Shown: positions 16,295 through 24,027 of the stretch, piece after piece
Layout of the letters: every line of letters begins with the position of its first letter
How positions within the stretch are numbered: position 1 is the first letter of the stretch
Origin: a virus
DNA length: 40,340 nt
Strand: one strand, 5' to 3'
IMG/VR virus record: IMGVR_UViG_3300036768_000229
Coordinates: 1-40,340 of that record
Notes under the pieces: model-generated
Told to the model about the DNA's origin: nothing
The model's input: the letters and a program-made list of their open reading frames with translations, nothing else
The model's database searches: none
Program-made: the position numbers and the translations under genes

Positions 16295-18081
16295 TTGGTC
16301 AGTTCTGATTCAACTCGTGATTGGGCCTCAAGAAGATACTGAGCCACTTCCTCAGTGAATTGGTTCTCCATTTGTTTGATAATAGCCTCATGAGGATTAG
16401 CTCTAATCTTTTTGAATGCCTCTTCAAAAATTTTCTCGTAGGATTGAGGATCTTCATGTAGTCTTTTCTCAATCTGTGACAAAATCTCTTGAGGAATTAC
16501 ATTAGAGACAAACTTCTTAATCTTCCAACCTTTTCGTAGAGCATCACTCACAAACTTACGATAGAGCCGAAGTTCCTTATAAGCTTGTCTCCAATCATAA
16601 TTCGGATCAACATTAGAATCTGATTGTAGAGAGTCTTCAAATGAATTTTGATTCGGTATTGAAACGGGATCCGAAAGTACCGGATCAGAAGACGTCTCTT
16701 TGACTCTATATTTTTCAGGAATTCCAAGTTGATCTTGAACATACGCCGCAGTATAAATCTTTCCAACGTACTTGAGATGAACATCTGCCTTAGCAGCCTG
16801 ATCTTCTATTGGATCGAATTCTTTCCACTTAAACTTTGCCCAAGGGGCATTCAGAAAGTCTTTATTGACCTTATTGATAACTCTTGCCAGGAACTTCGCA
16901 ATTCCAAGAACTCCTCTAAATTGAGCATTCTCTCCAGCACTCATATATCCGGCTCCCCCGAGACCTGATCCGCGTGTCAATCCGAATTCAGAGGGAGAAT
17001 TTCCGTAGGCCCAACACGCGATTGTCATCAACCATTCATCAATGGCCGGATCAGCATAGCTACTCTGATTAAACTCATGGATCGGTAACGAAGATCCCGA
17101 ATGAGGAATGAACATCAGCTTATTCGATCTGGCAATATCCCCATTAAGAATAGCGTTATACCAATCAGAGAATTCTTGAATCTGTTGTACAGTCCATTCA
17201 GCCGGGAGCCCTGCAAAAGCTCCAGGAACATTACCCTCAGTAAAATAGTTCGTGCGCCCGAGGTCATGTTTGATTGACTGAACAATCATCTGGAGAACCC
17301 ATTCAATCGGAGATTCTCCATAGGGAGTATAGACTCTTGGATTCCGAGGAAAGTACATTAGACCTTCCTGAGAATAATAACTCGTAGGTACCCCATGAAG
17401 TACTTGAACATAAGCAGGCGCCGGATGTTTAGGGATCCTACCATGAAAATCAATTAGAGGCCTAATCGTAGTCCCATCAACAACTTCAAGAGCAAATTCA
17501 TGATCAGATCTATTCGGATAGAATGTGAGTGCATCCGTCACAAGGATCTCCTCAAGAACAATTGCCAACCAAGAATCGAAATCATGAACTCCATCCGGAC
17601 AATCCCAAAAATGTTTGATTCTCTCAATATCAGGAGTCGCTTGATAAGTAATTCCTTGAACTTGTACTTCAGGTCCCTCAAAAATAATGTCCCATTCATA
17701 CCCTCGAATAATCTGTTTGACCTTCTCTATGTTTAAGCGAATCTCTTTGCTCATAGCCCCCAAATTTCGCAAAACCTGATAAGGAAGAAGTCCGTATCCT
17801 GCTCGAGGAATATAAACAAGGTTGAATCCCGCACCGTATTCAAAAAGCCGAGGCTCTACTTCAGGATCTATCGGTAGAATCGGCTCACCAGGAGAAAAGA
17901 ACCCGTTACCCGTAAAAGTCGTAGAACGATAAACTGAAGAAGACCCCAGCTGTGATAATCGCAACCAGGTTCTGGCTTTTTCTGAAAGATCAATTCGATT
18001 CGCTTGATCAGACAAAGCTTTCTGCAGAGTGTCTACTTGTCTTTGAAGTTCCTGAACGTACTTACTCGGTTTTCTTGGCAT
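16291..18081 (-). CDS. Portal protein
   Basis: A 596-aa protein directly after TerL, overlapping it by 20 nt, with a GGAGAAG ribosome site. The N-terminus is a short coiled coil (YVQELQRQVDTLQKALSD). The central region has portal-type sequence: LQGLMYFPRNP-like MYFPRNPRVYTPYGESPIEW near 247, followed by a long helix, then GNVPGAFAGLP, and near 370 GNSPSEFGLTRGSGLGG. PYGxSPIE with PRN before it is widespread in portals. The C-terminal part is charged and helical, as in portals that contact scaffold or the connector. It forms the dodecameric ring through which the terminase pumps DNA. Confidence 0.85.
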   Translation of the reverse strand: MPRKPSKYVQELQRQVDTLQKALSDQANRIDLSEKARTWLRLSQLGSSSVYRSTTFTGNGFFSPGEPILPIDPEVEPRLFEYGAGFNLVYIPRAGYGLLPYQVLRNLGAMSKEIRLNIEKVKQIIRGYEWDIIFEGPEVQVQGITYQATPDIERIKHFWDCPDGVHDFDSWLAIVLEEILVTDALTFYPNRSDHEFALEVVDGTTIRPLIDFHGRIPKHPAPAYVQVLHGVPTSYYSQEGLMYFPRNPRVYTPYGESPIEWVLQMIVQSIKHDLGRTNYFTEGNVPGAFAGLPAEWTVQQIQEFSDWYNAILNGDIARSNKLMFIPHSGSSLPIHEFNQSSYADPAIDEWLMTIACWAYGNSPSEFGLTRGSGLGGAGYMSAGENAQFRGVLGIAKFLARVINKVNKDFLNAPWAKFKWKEFDPIEDQAAKADVHLKYVGKIYTAAYVQDQLGIPEKYRVKETSSDPVLSDPVSIPNQNSFEDSLQSDSNVDPNYDWRQAYKELRLYRKFVSDALRKGWKIKKFVSNVIPQEILSQIEKRLHEDPQSYEKIFEEAFKKIRANPHEAIIKQMENQFTEEVAQYLLEAQSRVESELTK

Positions 18082-19642
18082 TCGACTTCTCCTTAGCCCA
18101 TTTCAACCAACCAGGTTGATCAATTAGATCTCGATAACACCACCACCAAGAATCAGCAAGATCCAGTGGTTTTTTTGGAAATCTACGAAGTGCCCTCTCA
18201 ATAAATCGGTATTCATCACCTGGAAGCCCTGTAACATGAAAAACCTTACGTTTTTCATAATATGTATGAAGTTGAAAATTCCTTTCCATCTTTGATCCAT
18301 AACCTGCGCCAGCTTTATCGAAACGATAATCAGGAGGCTTCTGAGGATCTCCATTGGGATATCCATTCTCTGGAGTATAGATTGCCTTTCTTCTCGCCAA
18401 AACTGTATCAAGTGCCCGAAGATAAACACTCTTCCAGGTATCCCCTCCTTGATCAGTCTCAATTCCCACATAAGAACATCCATAAGTGTAGGCCAATTCA
18501 ATCGCATACTCAAGACATTCTTCTGGAGTTGTGATCTTCTCTCGAAAACGTAATCCATAGAGATTTTCTTGGCTATCAACTCCTCCAAGAGAAATCCCCA
18601 TTGAATCAGACTCATCAGTTGTCGAAACAGCTGGATCAACCCAAACAACAGTCCTAATAAGATCGGGAAGATCTTTAAAGTGAATATATTGCCACACGAT
18701 GTCATCCCAGATTCCCCCTGTTTCCTCGACTTCATGTTGAGCCTCTCTCTTAAAAGAGGAAGGCCCCCAAGTATTGAGTTGTTCAGCACAGACAGTAAGG
18801 TCCTGACCTTCCCATGTAGCAGTACCCCCAGTGATAACGTACCTCTGAAGTGACTGATCATACTGATACTGTAAATCATTGACAGCGGGAAAGGGTCCTG
18901 AGATTATTTTATCACGAAGAAAATCCGCTCTCCCATCTAAAATCTGTGAAGCAATGCTATCAGAATGTATCAAGTTCTGAATAAAAACTACAGCACAATT
19001 CGTGGATCCTGAAGGAAGAATTGACTGTGTAATTATTTCAATCTTCTTTGCAATCGTCTGAGCACTGTCATGAAGATCATCAACATCATCCAAAATGATC
19101 AGATCGGGTCGTTGATCTTCAAACTTGACTCCTCGAGAACCGGTATCCAGTCCGAGTGCATCAATTGTCAATCCAGAAGCAGTAGAAACACGAGATCGTC
19201 TCCAGCCTTTTGGATTCCCAAATTTTCCAACTGCTCTTTTTGAGAGAGTTGGATAATGAACAGCTAATGTTCGATTTTCGAGAAGTGCAGCAATATTGAG
19301 TACATGCGAATCTGCTTTATCCTGTGTTCCCGAAACATACCAGACATACCTTCGAAGATTCTGTGATCCTAACCAAACAGGAGTCGCCTCTGCGGATGTT
19401 GACTTAGCTCCTCCACGACCCCAGATCGCCACAAAAGGTCGGGGCCTCTCTTTGGTTATAGAGGCTACCCAATTCCAATACTCCAGATGGCGTTGACTGA
19501 ACTTCACAGAAAAAAATGACGGAAACATAAATCGTAACCACTTAGTGATCTCATTGGGTACCTGATCACTGATTCCAGCACGAAGCCTTCTACGCCTCTC
19601 TAGCTCAGCATAAAATCGTATGTTACTTGATGTAATCAACAA
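18062..19642 (-). CDS. terL: Terminase large subunit
   Basis: A 526-aa protein with an ATPase and a nuclease domain. Walker A is WGRGGAKST at 74-82 and Walker B with its catalytic acid is DLIILDD at 180-186. The RNase H-like nuclease has Asp336 in VVWVDPAVS, Glu395/Asp397 in YVGIETDQGG and Asp497 in PLDLADSWWW. It translocates DNA into proheads and cuts concatemers. The start is a TTG (19642 or 19639) with GAGG at the right distance; no in-frame ATG is near. It overlaps TerS by 20 nt. All key residues are present. Confidence 0.93.
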   Translation of the reverse strand: MLITSSNIRFYAELERRRRLRAGISDQVPNEITKWLRFMFPSFFSVKFSQRHLEYWNWVASITKERPRPFVAIWGRGGAKSTSAEATPVWLGSQNLRRYVWYVSGTQDKADSHVLNIAALLENRTLAVHYPTLSKRAVGKFGNPKGWRRSRVSTASGLTIDALGLDTGSRGVKFEDQRPDLIILDDVDDLHDSAQTIAKKIEIITQSILPSGSTNCAVVFIQNLIHSDSIASQILDGRADFLRDKIISGPFPAVNDLQYQYDQSLQRYVITGGTATWEGQDLTVCAEQLNTWGPSSFKREAQHEVEETGGIWDDIVWQYIHFKDLPDLIRTVVWVDPAVSTTDESDSMGISLGGVDSQENLYGLRFREKITTPEECLEYAIELAYTYGCSYVGIETDQGGDTWKSVYLRALDTVLARRKAIYTPENGYPNGDPQKPPDYRFDKAGAGYGSKMERNFQLHTYYEKRKVFHVTGLPGDEYRFIERALRRFPKKPLDLADSWWWCYRDLIDQPGWLKWAKEKSNAKKTE

Positions 19643-20057
19643 GGAGTACCTCGATGATATTTTTTCCAGATGCTAACTGATCGAGTTGTTCTTGAGTAAG
19701 CTTCTCAAGATCTATCTTTTCGAGAAGTGACTCTACATCAAAGTTAGAAGTCAACACACGGTCTTCGACCTTCCCATATGCAATTTCAATAAAACGAGCC
19801 TGATCACGTCGATCTGAAGACTCAGACATCTGCCGAAGAATCTGCTCTGCTCGAACCATCAGCTGATTCTTGTAAAGGACAGGTTCCTCTGCAATAGCCT
19901 GAGCTAATTTTCGAAGTTCGAAGAAAGCCTTCATCTTGACTGGAGGACCCTTGTATCTTCGAGGATCCCCCTTCACAAAAGGTCTTCCTGGAACAGTTGA
20001 ACGCCCCGCTGAGTCTTGAGCTTTCTCGCTTTGTTGGGTTTTACTTTTTCTCGACAT
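19623..20057 (-). CDS. terS: Terminase small subunit
   Basis: A 144-aa protein from the ATG at 20057 (MSRKSKTQ); AGGAAG lies about 11 bases upstream. A start at 20111 is possible but would overlap the previous gene by 71 nt with no ribosome site. The N-terminus has a basic GRPFVKGDPRRYKGPP segment like the PGQSGNPxGRP-type motif of small terminase and DUF5681-like proteins. The middle (FFELRKLAQAIAEEP to YGKVEDRVLT) is helical. It lies immediately before TerL and overlaps it by 20 nt. It should bind the packaging site and regulate TerL. Confidence 0.75.
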   Translation of the reverse strand: MSRKSKTQQSEKAQDSAGRSTVPGRPFVKGDPRRYKGPPVKMKAFFELRKLAQAIAEEPVLYKNQLMVRAEQILRQMSESSDRRDQARFIEIAYGKVEDRVLTSNFDVESLLEKIDLEKLTQEQLDQLASGKNIIEVLLVDYIK

Positions 20058-20484
20058 CGAAGAGATATCTTCCTTTCTCGTTCCGATAAATGAGAATGAT
20101 CTGTTGGTCATTTATAGTAATCATCCGAGTGAAACAAATCACTGTAGTAACAAGAAGTTCTAGAGGATGCTCCAGTAGACAAAAATAATTCTCTCCAAAT
20201 CTCAGAACCTTACTTTCCAATGGAATAAGTCGATAATCACTTTGAAGATCAGGATAGATTTTCTTGAAAGCCTCGAAATAGAGTTCAGAAGGGAGTTCTA
20301 ATTTTAGAGACTTTGGATAATGCCAGGTCCCGGGAGTCTTGAAGACATCATAGACTGAATCAACGATTCGACCGTCAAGAAGAAGAAGAGTCGTAGTCTC
20401 TGAAGATTCTCGAATGATAACAGCTGGAAGATCAACTGCCTGGAGATTCTCAACAGTGACATAGTAAACATTATCACCAATCAT
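20041..20484 (-). CDS. Unknown 147-aa protein
   Basis: I do not recognise this protein (MIGDNVYYVTVENLQAVD). It starts at an ATG with GGAGG six bases upstream, overlaps the previous stop as ATGA, and ends 17 nt inside TerS. The sequence is a mix of beta and amphipathic helix, with no transmembrane segment, no zinc motif and no P-loop. Tight coupling between the HNH and terminase genes suggests a packaging-related or regulatory role, which is only context. Confidence 0.7.
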   Translation of the reverse strand: MIGDNVYYVTVENLQAVDLPAVIIRESSETTTLLLLDGRIVDSVYDVFKTPGTWHYPKSLKLELPSELYFEAFKKIYPDLQSDYRLIPLESKVLRFGENYFCLLEHPLELLVTTVICFTRMITINDQQIILIYRNEKGRYLFDVEKK

Positions 20485-20855
20485 GATAAACCTCCAACAG
20501 AGATCGTCAGTAGCTGTTCTCGAAGTTTAGCTAATCCAGTCAGATCTTGAGTAACAAGATCAAAAAGGATCACCATTCCACCCCTTCCGCTGATCTTGAT
20601 TGATGATGAGCCTGGGGAGATAGATGCCACATATGACAAAGACTCAACATCACCTTTTTGATCTCCCGAATCAAGATCAGCGAGAGAGAGTGAAATCATA
20701 AAAAGTTGACCTCGTAGTTTGAAGAATAAGGGAAGAGCAACGCTTACACTTTCCTCTGGGAATACAAGTTTTAGTCGGATTGAATCTGAGGAACCAGGGA
20801 GCGTAATGGCTCCTCTAGAAGTTGGAATGAAGCAGAGAATTCGGGATTTTTCCAT
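20481..20855 (-). CDS. Unknown 124-aa protein
   Basis: A 124-aa protein (MEKSRILCFIPTSRG) that overlaps the HNH gene by 85 nt and the next gene by 4 nt. GAGG lies seven bases before its ATG. The sequence alternates in a beta pattern (LKLVFPEESVSVALPLFFKL) and ends with a short helix. No family is apparent. The long overlap with the HNH frame is unusual, but both frames have ribosome sites and coding character. Confidence 0.65.
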   Translation of the reverse strand: MEKSRILCFIPTSRGAITLPGSSDSIRLKLVFPEESVSVALPLFFKLRGQLFMISLSLADLDSGDQKGDVESLSYVASISPGSSSIKISGRGGMVILFDLVTQDLTGLAKLREQLLTISVGGLS

Positions 20856-21181
20856 TTATACCTCGAGAAGTTAGGCTTAATTTTCAGTGGAAGTTCACTG
20901 AGCCATTTTTCTATATCGCAACCACGTAGGATTTGAACGAGATAGAAAACTACTCGAGCTGAAAAATTATTGACTTCTCCGCTCTCATGACAGATTTTAC
21001 AGACAGCCATGAGATTATAAGGATGATCAAGTTGCTGAAAACCCTTCTTTCTGTGAATCAGACAATGATGAAGTTCAGTCCATGGCCTCTCATGACACCA
21101 TTCACAAAGAGATCCTCTTTCTTCTAAGATTTGATATCTATATTGAGTAACTTGAATTCTATGATTTTTCTTACTACTCAT
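20771..21181 (-). CDS. HNH endonuclease next to terminase
   Basis: A 136-aa protein with CEWC near 22, ELHHCLIHRKKG near 31, HPYNLMAVCKICHE near 53, i.e. the two CxxC pairs, the HH pair and the Asn of an HNH/McrA-type nuclease. Phages with cohesive ends, such as HK97 (gp74), need an HNH protein beside the terminase for efficient cutting of the packaging site, and its place at the head of the packaging genes supports that. The GGAG ribosome site lies eight bases upstream. A free-standing homing nuclease is the alternative, but the location argues for packaging. Confidence 0.8.
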   Translation of the reverse strand: MSSKKNHRIQVTQYRYQILEERGSLCEWCHERPWTELHHCLIHRKKGFQQLDHPYNLMAVCKICHESGEVNNFSARVVFYLVQILRGCDIEKWLSELPLKIKPNFSRYKWKNPEFSASFQLLEEPLRSLVPQIQSD

Positions 21182-21200
21182 ACATGTATCTCCACAAAGT

Positions 21201-21206
21201 ATTATA
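21201..21206 (-). promoter_or_regulatory. -10 element for late operon (candidate)
   Basis: The minus strand reads TGATATAATACTTTG, containing a perfect TATAAT 20 nt upstream of the HNH start codon. A 17-nt spacer leads to a poor -35, so this may depend on an activator or on another sigma factor. It is the only consensus -10 directly upstream of the late genes. Confidence 0.4.
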
Positions 21207-21287
21207 TCAGAGAGATTATCTATTAGATTCTTCTATCTAGTACTATAGTATTAGTATTATATATCTGTTACTGTTCGTCGATCTTAT

Positions 21288-21296
21288 CTCTTGCGA
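21288..21296 (+). promoter_or_regulatory. CTCTTGCGA element (copy 1)
   Basis: One of three exact CTCTTGCGA copies found by eye, each in the short leader of a rightward gene. Here it overlaps the extended -10-like TTGCGATAAT before the 76-aa gene and is followed by the inverted repeat ATAAT-N9-ATTAT, which spans the start codon. Confidence 0.35.
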
Positions 21297-21304
21297 TAAT
21301 TTTT

Positions 21305-21535
21305 ATGGGATTATTCGAAATTCGATTGTTGCTTCAAGAGATTAAGAGCAAATCAAAGAATCTTGAAATTAGTTCTCTAATTGATCAGGCTCTTATGATC
21401 ATTTCAAATATGACTGACTCAGTGGAACTTTCTTCGATGAATTATGACTACTTAGATCGCTACTTTCAAACTCTTAAAGAAGATATTCAAGATATTGAAT
21501 ACCAACTTTCTGTATTGACAAGAAAAGGATCCTAG
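21305..21535 (+). CDS. Unknown 76-aa early protein
   Basis: The first gene of the rightward operon (MGLFEIRLLLQEIKSKSKNL), a small acidic helical protein with heptad-like leucines. There is no ribosome site before the ATG, but an extended -10-like TTGCGATAAT ends 5 nt upstream, so the message may be leaderless. It is followed with no gap by the next gene. The function is unknown. Confidence 0.65.
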   Translation: MGLFEIRLLLQEIKSKSKNLEISSLIDQALMIISNMTDSVELSSMNYDYLDRYFQTLKEDIQDIEYQLSVLTRKGS

Positions 21536-21778
21536 ATGAACAAACACGAACAAGAAGTTTATAACATCTTGGAATTTTGGGAGAGCTATCACAGAACCCG
21601 AGGTAATGAGGCTCTCGCTGCTGATTATCTTAGACGAATGAAAGAACTTCGATCTCTCAAGAAAACTAAGAGAGTTAAAATACCCTCTGCTGAGGAACCC
21701 TCTTCAAAAGAACAAAAACGATGGAAAAGAAAACATCGAAGGCTCGAGAGAAAATCTAAGGATCGTTTCTCAAACTAA
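21536..21778 (+). CDS. Unknown 80-aa basic protein
   Basis: This gene starts at the base after the preceding TAG, with AGGA in the previous codons. The first half (MNKHEQEVYNILEFWESYHR) is helical. The second half is strongly basic, ending RWKRKHRRLERKSKDRFSN, suggesting nucleic-acid binding. No family is recognised. Confidence 0.65.
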   Translation: MNKHEQEVYNILEFWESYHRTRGNEALAADYLRRMKELRSLKKTKRVKIPSAEEPSSKEQKRWKRKHRRLERKSKDRFSN

Positions 21779-21839
21779 TTTGGAAAATCACAGAGCTTGA
21801 CCCTCTAATCGTTTTCAAAAAGAGTCGATTTAAGAAGGG

Positions 21840-21848
21840 CTCTTGCGA
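21840..21848 (+). promoter_or_regulatory. CTCTTGCGA element (copy 2)
   Basis: The element lies 32 nt before the 108-aa gene and is followed by a small inverted repeat GAGTT-AAATC-AACTC, then the ribosome site CAAGGAG. It is in the 101-nt spacer 21779-21879, where I see no other feature. Confidence 0.35.
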
Positions 21849-21879
21849 GTTAAATCAACTCAATCTCAAGGAGATTTTT

Positions 21880-22206
21880 ATGACTCAACGTAATACCCCC
21901 GAATATCGAGAAGCTCGTCGAAATCGACGTATTGCTCGAAAAGCCAAAGCACTTGGTATTTCACCTGAAGAATACCTCAATCGGAAATCAGCTCAGAAAA
22001 AATCAGACCAACCTCAAGTTGACTCAACTATTCTTGACTTTGAACCTCTTATTACTCGTCTTAAGACTCTTAAGAAGTTGACCACTGTTGCCCTTGTCAA
22101 ACGAGCTCGAGTTTTCAATCCGGAAGTCTCTGATCGAATTGAGGCTCTTGAGACACTGATTCGACATGAATTTCCGACTCTCGCTGAGAGCTATTACTCC
22201 AAATGA
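21880..22206 (+). CDS. Unknown 108-aa basic protein
   Basis: It has a strong ribosome site (AAGGAG then ATTTTT then ATG). The N-terminal 45 residues are basic (EYREARRNRRIARKAKALG) and contain a SPEEYL-type turn; the C-terminal part is helical. It follows a 101-nt spacer that carries the CTCTTGCGA element at 21840. It ends by ATGA overlap with the next gene. It may bind DNA or RNA, but I recognise no family. Confidence 0.65.
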   Translation: MTQRNTPEYREARRNRRIARKAKALGISPEEYLNRKSAQKKSDQPQVDSTILDFEPLITRLKTLKKLTTVALVKRARVFNPEVSDRIEALETLIRHEFPTLAESYYSK

Positions 22207-22505
22207 ATTCAACAATCGTTTTTCAGCACATCAAGGAAGCTCTCTATTCTCAGAGGGCTTTCTTAACTCTTGAAGAGATCAGCTTGCATTCGAATTCTGG
22301 AGTTGAGTACGCAGCTGGAATCCTTTATGCTCAATCCCTCGGATTCAAAATTTATGGGAAAATCCCTACATGGATTCTGAAACTCACGAAATCCCCTCAA
22401 AACGTACACCCTCAATTGATCTCCAGAGTTCGAGAGTTGCTCAAAGAAGTCTCTATTACTTTAACTGAAAATGGGGAGCTTATTCTGGAGAATCAGCATG
22501 ACTGA
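22203..22505 (+). CDS. Unknown 100-aa protein
   Basis: This gene is translationally coupled by an ATGA overlap. The protein (MNSTIVFQHIKEALYSQRAF) looks like a small helical domain, with LTLEEISLHSNSGVEYAAGI resembling a helix-turn-helix arrangement followed by LYAQSLGFKI. A DNA-binding role is possible but unproven. It overlaps the next gene by 8 nt. Confidence 0.6.
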   Translation: MNSTIVFQHIKEALYSQRAFLTLEEISLHSNSGVEYAAGILYAQSLGFKIYGKIPTWILKLTKSPQNVHPQLISRVRELLKEVSITLTENGELILENQHD

Positions 22506-22851
22506 TCTTCTCACTATTTTTTACACGGCTTTATCCATCCTCCAAGTACCTCGTGATCAACTAACTTTCCTCCAGGGATCACCTAGACTTCTTTCTGATT
22601 TAGAGAGAGAATTAGCTGCAGGACTCATCAGAATTTTTGAACTCATCGAACCCTACAGATTCACCAAACCCTGTGTTTTCTGTCACTCTGAAGAGCATCT
22701 TCCTGACTGTCTTTTTTCAAGAATAGACTCTCCGACCTTTGAATTTCTCCAAGAATGTGAGATCATCAGAATTGCGAAAGAGGTAGGATACGGTCAACTT
22801 TCTCCTGCAACATTGAAATTCGTCAAAGAGTTATTGAGAAGAATCAAATGA
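22498..22851 (+). CDS. Unknown 117-aa protein with CxxC zinc-like motif
   Basis: The ATG at 22498 (MTDLLTIFYT) has GGAG eight bases upstream; an earlier start at 22471 would be embedded in the previous gene. The middle contains KPCVFCHSEEHLPDC, a Cys-Cys-His-Cys set that may bind zinc. The remainder is helical. It is coupled by ATGA to the glycosylase gene. The function is unknown. Confidence 0.65.
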   Translation: MTDLLTIFYTALSILQVPRDQLTFLQGSPRLLSDLERELAAGLIRIFELIEPYRFTKPCVFCHSEEHLPDCLFSRIDSPTFEFLQECEIIRIAKEVGYGQLSPATLKFVKELLRRIK

Positions 22852-23303
22852 GACTCTGGTCAATTCATCCGAAATATCTCGATCAAAAGGGACTCATAAC
22901 ATTATGGAAAGACTCTCTTTTGGCTCAGAGTGTTTTACTGGGTCGAACTCGAGAATATAAGAATCACCCACAATTAGACCGATTCAGAAAATCGGGTGAT
23001 CCACTTCAGATGATCAGGGAGTATCTCTATCACGTTCATCTAGAGGCTTTACAACGAGGTTATGATTTTTCTATTACACATATTTATGAATCTCATGAAC
23101 TCGTAATCAAATTTGAGCCTTTTTGTCTAATTCGTATTGGTCAAGTTCAGTTTGAAAAAGAGATTTTAGATCAGGAAATCACAAAACGTCGAGGAATTCC
23201 TCGAGTGATTCTTCCTGTTTATGATATCCCAAAACTTCATCCATGTTTTGAACTCAATTCTATGGTCTATTTGAAGGAAGATTGGGAAAAATATGATAGC
23301 TAA
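22848..23303 (+). CDS. Pyrimidine-dimer DNA glycosylase (Pyr_excise family)
   Basis: A 151-aa protein whose first 75 residues match the bacterial and phage pyrimidine-dimer glycosylase family related to T4 endonuclease V: MRLWSIHPKYLDQKGLITLW, then LLAQSVLLGRT, YKNHPQLDRF and the HVHLEAL region. These small enzymes remove UV-induced cyclobutane dimers by glycosylase/AP-lyase action. The N-terminus is the catalytic amine in T4 DenV; here Arg2 follows the Met. It overlaps the previous stop by ATGA. Activity is inferred from the family; the presence suggests UV exposure. Confidence 0.75.
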   Translation: MRLWSIHPKYLDQKGLITLWKDSLLAQSVLLGRTREYKNHPQLDRFRKSGDPLQMIREYLYHVHLEALQRGYDFSITHIYESHELVIKFEPFCLIRIGQVQFEKEILDQEITKRRGIPRVILPVYDIPKLHPCFELNSMVYLKEDWEKYDS

Positions 23304-23318
23304 CAAAGGAGAAAATTC

Positions 23319-23972
23319 ATGGAATTAGGAAATCTGATCTTTGGTAACTCACGTGGAGAATATCCGATTGAACGCTACATTGGGTTCGAAGATGAGTTAT
23401 ATCGTTTGTTTGAAGCCTATGCTCCAGATCGTGATAATTCCTGGCGTGAATACGGTGTAGAGTTCGAGAATGATATTTTTTTAGTTTTCCCCTATTATTG
23501 GGGCGATTGTACTTGTGGTTATGACGAAAAAGATTATCAATGGAGCATCGAAAACAAACACGAATCAAGTTGCTATCAATCAGCCTTGGATAAGGCTCTC
23601 AATGAATGGGTTAAAGAACATCCTGAACCAATGATCACTTCAAGTAACGAGTGGCGTAAGTGGTATTCCAAAAAGCAAGAATTTGAAGATAAAACTTATG
23701 ATAAACTTTGCGCTCAATATGGTGTTGATCGAAAATTTGGTGCGGCAGTTCATTGCACATGTGATTATCGAGATCGCAGGTATAAGTTTTGTGAAGAAAA
23801 TCACCATGATAAGGAGTGCCCCATTGTAAAGCCTAATTTTCTTTTCAAGCCTACTGGATTCTCGATCAAATGGTACAAATATCCTTTACGGGATAGTTAT
23901 ATGAATCAGAATATCACGCTTGATGAATTTAAGAAGATCATTTCAGTGTGTATAGAGTCTTGTAATCAATAA
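23319..23972 (+). CDS. Unknown 217-aa protein with duplicated CxC-H-C motif
   Basis: It is preceded by AAAGGAG and starts MELGNLIFGNSRGEYPIERY, a beginning I associate with phage-encoded unknown proteins. Two motifs share exact spacing: Cys64-Thr-Cys66-x-Tyr with His81 and Cys85, and Cys146-Thr-Cys148-x-Tyr with His163 and Cys167 (CxC, then 14 residues, His, three residues, Cys). Such sets usually bind zinc. Between them lies a helical segment. It starts a looser-packed block of small genes. The function is unknown. Confidence 0.7.
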   Translation: MELGNLIFGNSRGEYPIERYIGFEDELYRLFEAYAPDRDNSWREYGVEFENDIFLVFPYYWGDCTCGYDEKDYQWSIENKHESSCYQSALDKALNEWVKEHPEPMITSSNEWRKWYSKKQEFEDKTYDKLCAQYGVDRKFGAAVHCTCDYRDRRYKFCEENHHDKECPIVKPNFLFKPTGFSIKWYKYPLRDSYMNQNITLDEFKKIISVCIESCNQ

Positions 23973-24027
23973 GATATCACATCATGATTGTAAAACTAAC
24001 TTGATCATTAAAGAAAGGTTATACCTA

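Larger units (their letters stand above)
21182..21304. promoter_or_regulatory. Divergent control region between late and early operons
   Basis: These 123 AT-rich bases separate the leftward late operon from the rightward early operon and must hold promoters for both. On the minus strand TATAAT lies at 21206-21201, with a start region about 20 nt before the HNH ATG; no good -35 is visible. On the plus strand TTGCGATAAT at 21291-21300 is an extended -10-like element only 5 nt before the first ATG. No palindromic operator stands out. I see nothing else here. Confidence 0.55.

Noticed and set aside
18124-18879. 251-aa minus-strand frame inside the large terminase
   Set aside because: It is a shadow of the terminase, whose motifs are intact in the other frame; no ribosome site.
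21182-21304. tRNA or small RNA in the divergent region
   Set aside because: AT-rich sequence with no cloverleaf, no CCA-type end and no stable long stem.
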